The position numbers were made by a program, and so were the translations under genes. Source: Desulfosporosinus acidiphilus SJ4 (GTDB taxonomy: Bacteria; Bacillota; Desulfitobacteriia; Desulfitobacteriales; Desulfitobacteriaceae). Taken from it: a stretch of DNA of 64,000 bases. The stretch's first letter is position 1. The number at the start of each line of letters is the position of its first letter. Location of the stretch: assembly GCF_000255115.2 (NCBI RefSeq), contig NC_018068.1, positions 1,769,977 to 1,833,976 of the forward strand, given 5' to 3'. Of the stretch, positions 7,798 to 16,223 are shown one piece after another. The notes beneath the pieces were generated by a model. That model had not been told where the DNA came from and made no database searches. It was given only the letters and a program-made list of their open reading frames with translations.

Positions 7798-8532
7798 CTA
7801 GGCCACGGTGGAACTAACTTGAGTTAAACTATGGTCAATTATAGCATAAACTCTGTCCGGCAATTCATTAGCCTGATCCTTCGTGAGGTTGCTGGTTGGG
7901 ATAGGGTCGGAGATAATAATTTCAACATGCGCTGGTTTGATCAGGAAACCGTTTTCTTCCATAATCTTATAAGAACCACGAATGGTAAGGGGGACAATGG
8001 GAACTCCGGCCTTTAATGCTAATTTGAGGCTTCCTGGTTTAAAGTCACCTAAGGTCTCGCACTTGCTTCGCGTTCCTTCCGGGAAGATAACCATGGAATA
8101 ACCTTCTTTTAAATTGATAGCGGCTTGATTAATGACTTTGAGTGATTGCCTAATGTCAGAACGGTCCATAAAAACACATTGCATATGAGTCATCCAAGTG
8201 CGAATCAGCGGTATTTTAAGCAGTTCGATTTTAGCGATAAAGGCTTTAGGCTTATTTATGTAACCTAAGAGCAGGGGGATGTCGAAGTTTCCTTGGTGAT
8301 TACTAACAAATAAGACCGGGCCGGAAGGGATCTTTTCTTCACCGGAGATTGTAACCGTCACGCCGGCACACTTTAACAAGGACCGAGCCCATTTTTTAGC
8401 AATTTCCGAGGTGAGCTTGTCCCGCTCAGAGATTCGCCCCATTTTGGACAAGTGATTTATCCTCATGAGTACGGGCTCAATAGCGATAAGATAAAGCCAA
8501 AAGTAAGCAAACCAGATAATTGTACGGATCAT
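7798..8532 (-). CDS. plsC: 1-acyl-sn-glycerol-3-phosphate acyltransferase
   Basis: The 244-aa protein has an N-terminal membrane anchor and the four acyltransferase blocks: NHQGNFDIP (the H-X4-D catalytic pair), a central KIPLIRTW region, FPEGTRS, and the later VPLTIRGSY. It transfers an acyl chain to the 2-position of lysophosphatidic acid to make phosphatidic acid at the cytoplasmic membrane face. It is a single gene, convergent with hsp20 and sharing its terminator. The family call is secure; acyl donor (ACP or CoA) cannot be read from the sequence. Confidence 0.93.
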   Translation of the reverse strand: MIRTIIWFAYFWLYLIAIEPVLMRINHLSKMGRISERDKLTSEIAKKWARSLLKCAGVTVTISGEEKIPSGPVLFVSNHQGNFDIPLLLGYINKPKAFIAKIELLKIPLIRTWMTHMQCVFMDRSDIRQSLKVINQAAINLKEGYSMVIFPEGTRSKCETLGDFKPGSLKLALKAGVPIVPLTIRGSYKIMEENGFLIKPAHVEIIISDPIPTSNLTKDQANELPDRVYAIIDHSLTQVSSTVA

Positions 8533-8730
8533 TATTATTTTCTCCTCGTTGTTTGTTTTAAAGATATTATAGCTTAGGAAACAGATTGTTGAAACAGTTT
8601 ATTATGAAAGGTTACCCCTTGCCATTCTTTTTATAAAATGCAAGGAGATTTCACAAGGAGATTTATGGTTCGCCTGACGCATAGGCATCATTACAGCCTC
8701 AAGTGTCCATCATGAATTAAGATGTAGAAA

Positions 8731-8753
8731 ATATGACCCTATTGTCATATAAT
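8731..8753 (+). promoter_or_regulatory. Inverted repeat overlapping a -10 box
   Basis: ATATGAC and GTCATAT (8731-8737, 8744-8750) form a perfect inverted repeat with a 6-base gap, running into TATAAT at 8748-8753. The placement, 30 bp before the c-di-GMP enzyme gene, suggests a repressor site over the promoter. No convincing -35 was found. Confidence 0.45.
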
Positions 8754-8782
8754 AGGTTCTGTCATACGAAAGAGGGGTCTAT

Positions 8783-11050
8783 ATGCAGAATTTATATCTC
8801 GCAATAGTTGCCATAATGATAATAACCATATCCTCGCTGATATTCTTATACTTATATAAAGAAAAAAAGAAAGAAACTAGTTTTTTAAATTCTCAATTGA
8901 AATTCAAACAAGAGATTTTTATTGAAATATTTAATAACTCTCAAAATGGAATTTTGATTGTGGATCAGAAAGGAACAATCCTTAATTTCAATAAACCCTT
9001 TGAAAGAATTTTTGAGTTCAAGGAATCAGAAATTGTGGGTTTGAATGTTGGCGATGTGATTTTTGGTTCGGAAAGAAATGAATTTCTTGACATAAGGAAT
9101 AAAGTTATCCAGGGGAAGGCAATAATGTCCAATACATTGTGTCTTGAAAGAAATGGCTTATCTACCGAAGTTCGCTTATTGGCTTTTCCGGTTAAACTCG
9201 AAATGGGTGAAATGAGAATTTGTTTAGTATTTAATGCCCTTGCTTATACGAATAGTTCCTTGAAAGATTTAGAGTTACAAAAAGTATATTTTCGTCAACT
9301 CTTTGAAAATTCACCAGAAGCTATTTGTATCTTAGATACTGAGGATCGGTTTGTCGATGTCAATCATGCTTTTGAACAAGTGTTTGGCTATACAAAAGAG
9401 GAGCTTATCAACAGTTCGATTAATGATGCGATCGTTTCTGCAAGGTTAAAAGCAGAAGCAACCGAGCTTTCAGAAAATGTCATTAAGGGAAATATTGTTG
9501 ATTATGAAACTCTCAGGTCACGTAAGGACGGGAGTTATGTCAATGTACATATTCTTGGTTATCCCTTGATTTTTGAAGATAAAAAAATTGGCGTTTTTGG
9601 AATTTACAAAGACATTACGGAACAGAAAAGAGCTGAAGAAGCTCTTAAAGAGAGTGAGCATACATTCAGAACTCTATTCGAAGGCTCTTCAGATGCTATT
9701 CTAATCTTAGATGACAATAAATTTGTAGATTGTAACCCGGCTACCATGGAATTATTGGGCTATGATTCTAAAGAAAATATTATTGACAGATATATATGGG
9801 AGTTATCTCCCGAATTCCAAGCAAAAGGACTGTCTTCCAAAGAAAATGCCTTGGAAATTATTAGAACCACTGATCGAAATAAAAAATTTGAGTGGCTGTT
9901 GGAAAAGAAGGATGGGACGATCGTTCCGGTCGAGGCAATGCTAACTTCTATACTGCTCAACGAAAAAAAAGTATTTCACGTACTCTTGCGGGATATCAGT
10001 GAGCGGAAAAAAATGGAGCAGCGATTTGAATACTTGAGCTATCATGACTTTCTTACAGGATTATATAACCGCAGATTTTTTGAAGAAGAACTTAGGCGCT
10101 TGGATGTTAAGAGAAATTACCCTCTGACGGTTGTTTATGTTGATGTGAATGGACTTAAACTTATCAACGATTCCTTCGGACATAGTATGGGAGATGATCT
10201 TCTTAAAACGGTGGCCGAAGTGATTAAAGGCGCTTGCCGATCCGATGACATCATTGCCCGGCTCGGCGGAGATGAATTCGTTCTGCTCCTGCCCAATACT
10301 AAAGCTTGTGATGCTGAGCTAATTCTTAAGCGTATTAAAGCGTTGGCTTCCCAGGAAAAAGTGGGTAACATTGCCTTATCCGTTTCCTTTGGCTACGAAA
10401 CTAAAAATTATGAAGGTGAAAATATACATGAAATCCTTAAAAAGGCAGAGGATTACATGTATAAGAAAAAGCTATATGAACGTCCTAGTATGAGGGGAAA
10501 AACCATAAGTGCGATCATTAATACTCTGCATGAAAAAAATAGAAGAGAGGATCAGCATTCTCATCGGGTATCAGCGCTTTGTGAACGGATCGGGATGGCT
10601 CTGGATCTTCCGGAAGGGCAGCTTGAAGAATTAAAAACCGTCGGATTGCTTCATGATATCGGTAAAATTGCCATCGAAGAAACGATCTTAAATAAGCCGG
10701 GAAAATTGACAGAAGGAGAATGGGAAAAAATCAAAAGGCATCCGGAAATCGGCTATAGAATTCTTAACTCGGTGCATGAAATGTCAGAGATGGCGGATTA
10801 TGTCTTATCTCACCATGAACGTTGGGATGGAGGGGGGTATCCCAAAGGATTAAAAGGGATAGCAATTCCCTTGCAGTCCAGAATTATCGCCATTGCAGAT
10901 ACCTATGATGCCATGACCAGTGAACGAAGTTATCGCAAGGCTCTGTCTGAAAAGATTGCCTTAGAAGAATTGCAGGGCAATGCCGGGATACAGTTTGATC
11001 CTGAACTGGTTGAGGTATTTATTAAAAAGGTAGAACGCAACTTAGCTTAG
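8783..11050 (+). CDS. PAS-GGDEF-HD-GYP cyclic-di-GMP signalling protein
   Basis: The 755-aa protein has one N-terminal membrane helix, three PAS domains (roughly residues 45-400), a GGDEF domain with intact RLGGDEF and an RxxD inhibitory site (RSDD) five residues before it. A C-terminal HD-GYP domain has LLHDIGKIA, HHERWDGGGYPKGL and ADTYDAMTSE. Both synthesis and hydrolysis motifs for c-di-GMP are preserved, so it may be bifunctional or switch by PAS input. ATG 8783 follows AGAGGGGTC. It is monocistronic. The sensed ligand is unknown. Confidence 0.93.
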   Translation: MQNLYLAIVAIMIITISSLIFLYLYKEKKKETSFLNSQLKFKQEIFIEIFNNSQNGILIVDQKGTILNFNKPFERIFEFKESEIVGLNVGDVIFGSERNEFLDIRNKVIQGKAIMSNTLCLERNGLSTEVRLLAFPVKLEMGEMRICLVFNALAYTNSSLKDLELQKVYFRQLFENSPEAICILDTEDRFVDVNHAFEQVFGYTKEELINSSINDAIVSARLKAEATELSENVIKGNIVDYETLRSRKDGSYVNVHILGYPLIFEDKKIGVFGIYKDITEQKRAEEALKESEHTFRTLFEGSSDAILILDDNKFVDCNPATMELLGYDSKENIIDRYIWELSPEFQAKGLSSKENALEIIRTTDRNKKFEWLLEKKDGTIVPVEAMLTSILLNEKKVFHVLLRDISERKKMEQRFEYLSYHDFLTGLYNRRFFEEELRRLDVKRNYPLTVVYVDVNGLKLINDSFGHSMGDDLLKTVAEVIKGACRSDDIIARLGGDEFVLLLPNTKACDAELILKRIKALASQEKVGNIALSVSFGYETKNYEGENIHEILKKAEDYMYKKKLYERPSMRGKTISAIINTLHEKNRREDQHSHRVSALCERIGMALDLPEGQLEELKTVGLLHDIGKIAIEETILNKPGKLTEGEWEKIKRHPEIGYRILNSVHEMSEMADYVLSHHERWDGGGYPKGLKGIAIPLQSRIIAIADTYDAMTSERSYRKALSEKIALEELQGNAGIQFDPELVEVFIKKVERNLA

Positions 11051-11159
11051 CTTAAGTAAAGCTAATTATCTCCTATCTTCGAAGTGAAAGAAGTTAGCTG
11101 ATATAGGGAAGCGAGCAGACCCCATTGACAAGCCGGTTTTTTTCATTTATACTGAAGTC

Positions 11160-11250
11160 GTTAAAAGGGAGTAGTTTCAAATTACAAAGTCAACAAACCC
11201 GGCAAGATTCTTGCCTGGCTTTGTAAACCGAGAGGTAACAAGACTTTTGA
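11160..11250 (+). promoter_or_regulatory. yybP-ykoY (Mn2+) riboswitch
   Basis: The region has the family landmarks in order: AAAAGGGAGTAG at 11163-11174, a stem ACAAAG/CTTTGT enclosing GGCAAG-ATTC-TTGCC, an ACC-GAGA-GGT hairpin, and the closing strand AAGACTTTT at 11240-11248. This RNA class senses Mn2+ and often precedes P-type ATPases. The closing strand is shared with the following terminator, so Mn2+ binding should block termination (an ON switch). The gap 11051-11437 holds this element, the terminator and an A-rich leader. Confidence 0.83.
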
Positions 11251-11287
11251 CATGGCCTATATGGCTATGTCGAAAGTCTTTTTTTAT
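11240..11287 (+). terminator. Riboswitch expression-platform terminator
   Basis: AGACTTT-TGACATGGCC pairs with GGCTATGTCGAAAGTCT around TATAT, followed by seven T. Its left arm is the 3' closing strand of the Mn2+ riboswitch, so the two structures are mutually exclusive. Confidence 0.88.
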
Positions 11288-11437
11288 TACCACCTACAGT
11301 TTTATTAAAGTAAGGAGTGGTTATATTCATTAGGTAAATCGAAATAAGGGGAGATTACGAGAAAGGGTAAAAGGTAGAAAGGCATAAAAGTAAAAAAGTA
11401 AAAAGGTATTAGTATTATTATAAGGAGGATCAACGTC

Positions 11438-14110
11438 GTGGACTTTTATCAAAAAGAAGCCCAAGAGGTTATTGCTGAATTAATGACCGACGAAGACAGA
11501 GGGTTATCTTCCTCGGAACATATTAAAAGAACTCAGAGCTATGGAAAGAACGTCTTTACTCCCAAACCCAAAGAACGTCTTTTCATCAAAGTTTTGGAGA
11601 ATTTAAAAGAACCATTAATTATTATCCTCTTGATCTCCGGGGTCATATCTTTAATGATGGGTCATTTGCCGGATGGGTTGGGAATCTTTGCCGCTGTTCT
11701 CATTGCCACGTCGATATCAGTTATTCAAGAAGGTAAATCTGATAAAGCTTTTGAAGCCCTGGCAAAATTAAGTGAGGATGTTCGGGTGAAGGTGGTCCGA
11801 GACCATCAAATCATTCATGTTCCTCAGAGTGAGCTTACAATTGGTGATATCATCCATTTAGAGACGGGGGAAAAGGTACCGGCAGATTCCAGGATTGTCC
11901 ATTGTTCAAATCTTGGAATCAATGAATCGATGTTAACCGGGGAAGCCGAATCTGTTACTAAGAAATCAAATCGTATTGACAGAGAGAATTGTCCGCTGGC
12001 CGAACGCACGAATATGCTTTTTTCAGGGACTATGGTTATTGAAGGAAGAGCCATCGCTGTTGTAACTGCCATCGGCGATCAAACAGAAATGGGCAAAATT
12101 GCTGAAGAATTAAAGGAGGAGTTAACGTCCCAAACTCCGCTGCAACAAAAGTTGGCGGATCTGGGTAAGAAAATCTCTATTATCGGATCGATTGTAGCTG
12201 CAGGTATCTTTGTCTTCGAACTGTATCTTATGTATCGGCAGGGATTACTTGTTCTGAACAATCTTGGCTCGGCCCTTCCGGGAATCAAAGATGCCTTTGT
12301 TACTTCAGTGGCTCTGATTGTTGCAGCGGTTCCCGAAGGTTTACCGACGATGGTGGCCATAACTCTGGCCTTCAACATGCAAAAAATGGCCAATAACAAT
12401 GCTCTTGTACGTAAACTGATTGCATGTGAAACAATAGGTTCAGTGAATGTTATATGTTCCGATAAAACCGGAACCTTAACCGAGAACAAGATGACAGTGG
12501 TTGAAGCTTGGTGTACAGGCAGTGAAACCTCCGTTAATCAGCTTAATTGTCCCGAACTGCTGGAGAACTTCTGCCTCAACACCACGGCAGATATTGCCCA
12601 TAAGGATCATCAATTGATCTTTTTAGGCAATCCGACAGAATGTTCACTGCTTGTCTGCAGCGAAACGAACGACATTAATTATCGAGAGTATCGCAAAAAG
12701 TACGGTGAGCCGGTTGCCGAGTATAATTTTACGTCAGCAAGGAAAATGATGTCCACAGCCTATGAAATGGGAGACGGGTATCGATTCTATACAAAAGGTT
12801 CACCTGAAAAGGTCCTTGATATTTGCGATAGGATTTTACTGAATCATGGGGTTGTGCCGATGACCCAGGATGACAAAGATAAAATTGAAGCCGCAATAAA
12901 AGAGCTTCAGGATAAGGCCTTGAGAGTCTTAGCTTTTGCTTATACAGATTTCACAAACGAGCCTCAATGGGAAGATATCTACAAAGTAGAAAAGAATCTT
13001 ATTTTTACCGGCTTTGTTGGAATCGAAGACCCTCTGCGCGGGGATGTAAAAGAAGCCATCGATCAATGTCGTCGAGCGGGTATTAAAGTTAAAATCCTAA
13101 CCGGGGACAATCTCAATACAGCTAAAGCAATCGCCGATCAACTGGGGATCATTGAAAGCGATTCCTTGGTTTTTGAAGTTACAGAAATTGAAGCGATGAG
13201 TGATCAAGAGTTAAGGAGTAAACTCGACAAAATTGTTGTCATTGCTCGCTCAAATCCCACTGCCAAAATGAGAGTTGTTAAGCTTTTACGGGAAAATAAT
13301 GCATCTGTGGTCGTTACTGGCGATGGCATTAATGATGCACCGGCTCTTAAAGCCGCTGATGTCGGGGTTGCGATGGGAATTACAGGAACAGAAGTTTCTA
13401 AGGAAGCATCAGATATTGTCTTATTGGATGATTCGTTTTCTACCATCGTTAAGGCCATTAAATGGGGTAGGGGTATTTATGAGAACTTCCAGCGATTTAT
13501 TCAATTTCAGCTTACTGTAAATGTTGTAGCCTTCATTACGGTTATTCTGGCAGAAATCATTGGCTATAAAATGCCTTTTACAACACTGCAGTTGCTTTGG
13601 GTGAATATTATTATGGACGGCCCCCCTGCTTTATCCTTGGGTTTAGAGCCTCCCAGAGAGCACTTGCTCGAGAAACAGCCAATTAAACGGAATGCGTCCA
13701 TTGTTACCAAGGATATGCTTTTTAAAATAGTTTCCAATGGCTTGTTTATTGTAGGGGCCTTGATTTTACTCATGAAAACTCAAATTCTTGGAGGAAGGGA
13801 TGCACAGCAAACAACTATCGTGTTTACTGCCTTTGTTCTCTTTCAATTATGGAATGCTTTTAACTGCAGGGAATTTGGCACGAAAAGTATCTTCCCTAAT
13901 ATTCACAGAAATATGGTGATGGTCGGTATCGTATTTTTGACATTTTTGGTCCAAATTATCGTAACCCAGTTTGGTGGTCAGGTATTTAAAACTGTCCCGC
14001 TTGAGTGGTATTTATGGCTGAGAATTATTGGTTTTACGTTGAGTATTATTGTTTTTGGTGAAATAGTGAAACTGTTTATGAGAATTTATAAGAGGTTTAG
14101 CTTTAACTAG
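11438..14110 (+). CDS. P-type Ca2+/Mn2+-transporting ATPase
   Basis: An 890-aa P2-type ATPase. It shows the actuator loop (LTGEAES, with Ala where TGES is usual), M4 motif AAVPEGLPTMV, phosphorylation site CSDKTGTLTENKMT, ILTGDN, and the hinge TGDGINDAPALKAADVG. The M6 segment NIIMDGPPALSLG resembles the Golgi PMR1/SPCA Ca2+/Mn2+ pumps. GTG 11438 sits behind AAGGAGGATC. It expels divalent cations from the cytoplasm. The upstream Mn2+ riboswitch makes Mn2+ efflux the likeliest physiological role, with Ca2+ as an alternative. A terminator closes the unit. Confidence 0.93.
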   Translation: MDFYQKEAQEVIAELMTDEDRGLSSSEHIKRTQSYGKNVFTPKPKERLFIKVLENLKEPLIIILLISGVISLMMGHLPDGLGIFAAVLIATSISVIQEGKSDKAFEALAKLSEDVRVKVVRDHQIIHVPQSELTIGDIIHLETGEKVPADSRIVHCSNLGINESMLTGEAESVTKKSNRIDRENCPLAERTNMLFSGTMVIEGRAIAVVTAIGDQTEMGKIAEELKEELTSQTPLQQKLADLGKKISIIGSIVAAGIFVFELYLMYRQGLLVLNNLGSALPGIKDAFVTSVALIVAAVPEGLPTMVAITLAFNMQKMANNNALVRKLIACETIGSVNVICSDKTGTLTENKMTVVEAWCTGSETSVNQLNCPELLENFCLNTTADIAHKDHQLIFLGNPTECSLLVCSETNDINYREYRKKYGEPVAEYNFTSARKMMSTAYEMGDGYRFYTKGSPEKVLDICDRILLNHGVVPMTQDDKDKIEAAIKELQDKALRVLAFAYTDFTNEPQWEDIYKVEKNLIFTGFVGIEDPLRGDVKEAIDQCRRAGIKVKILTGDNLNTAKAIADQLGIIESDSLVFEVTEIEAMSDQELRSKLDKIVVIARSNPTAKMRVVKLLRENNASVVVTGDGINDAPALKAADVGVAMGITGTEVSKEASDIVLLDDSFSTIVKAIKWGRGIYENFQRFIQFQLTVNVVAFITVILAEIIGYKMPFTTLQLLWVNIIMDGPPALSLGLEPPREHLLEKQPIKRNASIVTKDMLFKIVSNGLFIVGALILLMKTQILGGRDAQQTTIVFTAFVLFQLWNAFNCREFGTKSIFPNIHRNMVMVGIVFLTFLVQIIVTQFGGQVFKTVPLEWYLWLRIIGFTLSIIVFGEIVKLFMRIYKRFSFN

Positions 14111-14160
14111 GAACTCTTCCCAGTAGAACGTACAACTCTTAAAAGGCTACTGTATATTTA

Positions 14161-14203
14161 AACAGGAAATATCGCTGTTTTGAGCGCTATTTCCTGTTTT
14201 TTT
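14161..14203 (+). terminator. Terminator after the cation ATPase
   Basis: AACAGGAAATA pairs with TATTTCCTGTT (14161-14171 and 14188-14198), with a further CGC/GCG pair inside and a run of T at 14197-14203. Confidence 0.88.
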
Positions 14204-14378
14204 ACGTTTTTGCCTTACCTCGTGAACTGAAGAAGTTCATGCTGTTTATCCGGTTTTTAAGACCTCCACTTCTATCTGTTTTCAGGAGCAGAAAGTTGCT
14301 CTTAAAGAATAATTTACATACTCATAACTTTGCCGGGCAGTTCTTTTAGTATAATAATCTTAAAAGTGAGGTGTAAAA

Positions 14379-15083
14379 ATGTCCCAGGAAATGGAGATAG
14401 TGAATAAGTTAATGTCTTCCATCGGTTCAGGGAAATACAACGCTCATGACAGGCTGCCCTCGGAAAATGAAATTGCCGATCAATACAATGTTCCCCGGAT
14501 CACGGCACGGAAAGCCTATGAAAGACTTGAAGAGTTAGGATATATCTATAAAAAACACGGAAAAGGGAGCTATGTTAAAGACAGATATCAGCAAATTGAG
14601 CTTGTTCTTACTGGAGATGTAAGCTTTAGCCAAAAAATGACCGAGAAAGGGTATAACTTTCAATCGAAGACTATCTTTTGCAAAGAAATCAAGTACAACG
14701 AAAAAATTTACAATTACTTAGAAACGGCTAAAGAAGATAAGATTTTCAAAGTAGGGAGACTGAGGTATATTGACCACCAACCCATTGCTCTTCATATCTC
14801 CTATGTTGCAAAATCAGTCTTCCATGATATTGATGAAGTAGGAAAAGATATTACTTCGATGTTCCAATATTATCACAGTAAAGGGTATACCGAATTCATC
14901 TCAAAGCCCAGCATTTTAAGTGTTTCTTTTCCTACTGAGTCCCAACGAAAACTGTTCAATTGCCCATTTCTAATTCCTCTCTTAGTCTTGGAATCGGGAT
15001 GTATGGATAAGGAAACAGGTAAAGTTTTGGAATATCTAAAGATTTATTATCGAAGCGATTGCTTTTCCTATGTCATTCAATAA
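14379..15083 (+). CDS. phnF: GntR/UTRA-family regulator of the phosphonate locus (PhnF-like)
   Basis: The N-terminal winged helix is of GntR type (DRLPSENEIADQYNVPRITA, then LEELGYIYKKHGKGSYV), followed by a UTRA ligand-binding domain ending near YYRSDCFSYVI. At 234 aa it has family length. ATG 14379 follows GTGAGGTG. It sits at the head of the C-P lyase locus in the same direction, as PhnF does in many bacteria, and is expected to repress it and respond to a phosphonate-related ligand. The name rests on family plus position; the ligand is not known. Confidence 0.8.
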   Translation: MSQEMEIVNKLMSSIGSGKYNAHDRLPSENEIADQYNVPRITARKAYERLEELGYIYKKHGKGSYVKDRYQQIELVLTGDVSFSQKMTEKGYNFQSKTIFCKEIKYNEKIYNYLETAKEDKIFKVGRLRYIDHQPIALHISYVAKSVFHDIDEVGKDITSMFQYYHSKGYTEFISKPSILSVSFPTESQRKLFNCPFLIPLLVLESGCMDKETGKVLEYLKIYYRSDCFSYVIQ

Positions 15084-15101
15084 CAGGTTGGAGGGGACTT
15101 A

Positions 15102-15293
15102 ATGAGAACAAAAGAAGAATATTATCAGCTAGTATTAAATAACCGAAAGATTGCCGGCGATCCTGAAAACCTTAAATGCACATGTACCGAGGTGCTTTGT
15201 GAATGGCATGGACGATGCAGGGAATGTGTTGCCTTACATAGATATCATCAAGATCATGTTCCGGCCTGTTTTCAGTCCTTTGTCCTTTATTAA
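15102..15293 (+). CDS. Cys-rich small protein, frameshifted relative to its likely full form
   Basis: MRTKEEYYQLVLNNRKIAGD starts at 15102 behind GGTTGGAGGGG. The product carries CTCTEVLCEWHGRCRECVALH and HVPAC, a Cys/His set suggestive of a metal site, and stops at 15293. The +1 frame continues from about 15285 with KLKEIVKIGEMTAIKNEKTP and YRNYVKEQD to a stop at 15421-15423. From memory of similar small proteins this looks like the natural C-terminus (about 105 aa in total). The junction lies in TCCTTTGTCCTTTATT, a near-duplicated tract. It could be a true mutation, a programmed shift or a sequencing error. Function unknown; it is placed between phnF and phnG. Confidence 0.65.
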   Translation: MRTKEEYYQLVLNNRKIAGDPENLKCTCTEVLCEWHGRCRECVALHRYHQDHVPACFQSFVLY

Positions 15294-15423
15294 CGGAAAG
15301 TTAAAGGAGATCGTTAAAATCGGAGAAATGACGGCTATAAAAAATGAAAAGACTCCAACAGCGTATAGAAACTATGTTAAGGAGCAAGATCGAATCGTAA
15401 TCTCTCGGCAGCAGTCAGATTAA
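15285..15423 (+). pseudogene. Out-of-frame C-terminal part of the Cys-rich protein
   Basis: In the +1 frame this stretch encodes INGKLKEIVKIGEM and later KTPTAYRNYVKEQDR, with no ribosome site or plausible start of its own. It reads as the displaced tail of the preceding small gene. Confidence 0.5.
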
Positions 15424-15474
15424 TTTACCTGTTAGTATTTGAGTTGTATCTGCTAATGTTTATCTTAATCTAAG

Positions 15475-15560
15475 CCCACTTCTATAAGTGGGGTAACTAC
15501 TTCGATTTTTTGGTGGAGTAGAACCCCCACCGGAGTCCTAGGTCGGCTTTTAACTAGACT
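15475..15560. repeat. Structured intergenic element (two hairpins and a palindrome)
   Basis: CCCACTT-CTAT-AAGTGGG (15475-15492) is followed by GGTGG-AGTAGAACCC-CCACC (15512-15531) and AACTAG-A-CTAGTT just downstream. A related CCCGCTTCTATAGGTG block occurs at 34039-34054. It may be a dispersed element of this genome; no known RNA family is recognised. The gap 15424-15782 also holds the hairpin and Pho-box-like repeats listed next. Confidence 0.4.
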
Positions 15561-15589
15561 AGTTCACCCTGACTACAATTTATAAAATG

Positions 15590-15645
15590 AATGGCAATTT
15601 CCATAGTTATTTGCTTGGTGCAAATGAATATTGGAAATTGCCATT
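15590..15645. repeat. Long nested hairpin upstream of phnG
   Basis: AATGGCAATTTCCA pairs perfectly with TGGAAATTGCCATT (14 bp), and inside the loop ATTTGC pairs with GCAAAT. There is no T run beyond TTTTCATTT. It could terminate the phnF transcript or form a stable RNA end. Confidence 0.6.
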
Positions 15646-15678
15646 TTCATTTCTGAGAAAGTTTCCCCGGCAATTTTG

Positions 15679-15717
15679 TTTACAAAGAATTAACGGATTC
15701 CCAACCGAGCTTTAACG
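15679..15717 (+). promoter_or_regulatory. Pho-box-like direct repeats before phnG
   Basis: TTTACA (15679), TTAACG (15690) and TTAACG (15712) lie on an exact 11-bp register, with a degenerate CCAACC at 15701. This is the layout of Firmicute PhoP sites (TT-A-A-CA hexamers every 11 bp). It would tie C-P lyase expression to phosphate starvation. No clear -10 box follows, so the call is tentative. Confidence 0.45.
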
Positions 15718-15782
15718 CACCGAACTTGGCAACAAGTTATGCTGATGACGTAAAGATAACTATCAAAAAGGAAGGCTGCTTT

Positions 15783-16205
15783 ATGATTAGAAAACGGAGA
15801 ACTAAGACCTTAATTGAAGGCTCGGCTAAGGTTTCTGCGAAATTAGCCCAAGAAATTGTCAAGGCCTATGATGTCAAGACCATTGAAGAAAGCAACAATA
15901 GCTTAGTCATGGTTAAGGTTCGGGAAAGTGCCCAAAAAAGCCTGTTTTATTTGGGTGAAGTACTTATTACCGAATGTAAGGTAATGGTCGCGGAATCCTT
16001 AGGAATTGGCATTGTCAAAGGATATGAACCAACCTTAGCCTATAACTTGGCAATCATTGATGCTGCCTATAATGCCGGGCTGCCTGAGACCAAAGAATGG
16101 ACAGATGTCTTATTGCTTGAGGAAGTTCTCATCAAAGAAAAATATGAAGCCTTAAAGAAGAAAGTTTTAAAGACAAAAGTCAATTTTGACACCATGGATG
16201 TTTAA
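15783..16205 (+). CDS. phnG: C-P lyase subunit PhnG
   Basis: ATG 15783 follows AAAAAGGAAGG; an earlier in-frame ATG at 15726 would add a non-homologous, poorly initiated stretch. The 140-aa product has the PhnG pattern: RRTKTLIEGSAKVSAKLA near the N-terminus, then LFYLGEVLITECKVM and GIGIVKGYEPTLAYNLAIID. PhnG is part of the PhnGHIJ core that, with PhnI, joins phosphonate to the ribose C1 of ATP in place of adenine. It is the first gene of an unbroken phnGHIJK run (18-bp gap to phnH). Confidence 0.93.
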   Translation: MIRKRRTKTLIEGSAKVSAKLAQEIVKAYDVKTIEESNNSLVMVKVRESAQKSLFYLGEVLITECKVMVAESLGIGIVKGYEPTLAYNLAIIDAAYNAGLPETKEWTDVLLLEEVLIKEKYEALKKKVLKTKVNFDTMDV

Positions 16206-16223
16206 TAAGAGGGGTATAAGCAA

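Noticed and set aside
12079-12489. 136-codon antisense frame in the cation ATPase gene
   Set aside because: It lies wholly within a well-supported coding region and has no recognisable features.
14325-14357. TTGCCG with TATAAT before phnF as a promoter
   Set aside because: The spacing is about 14 bases, too short for a normal sigmaA promoter; only the -10 may be real.
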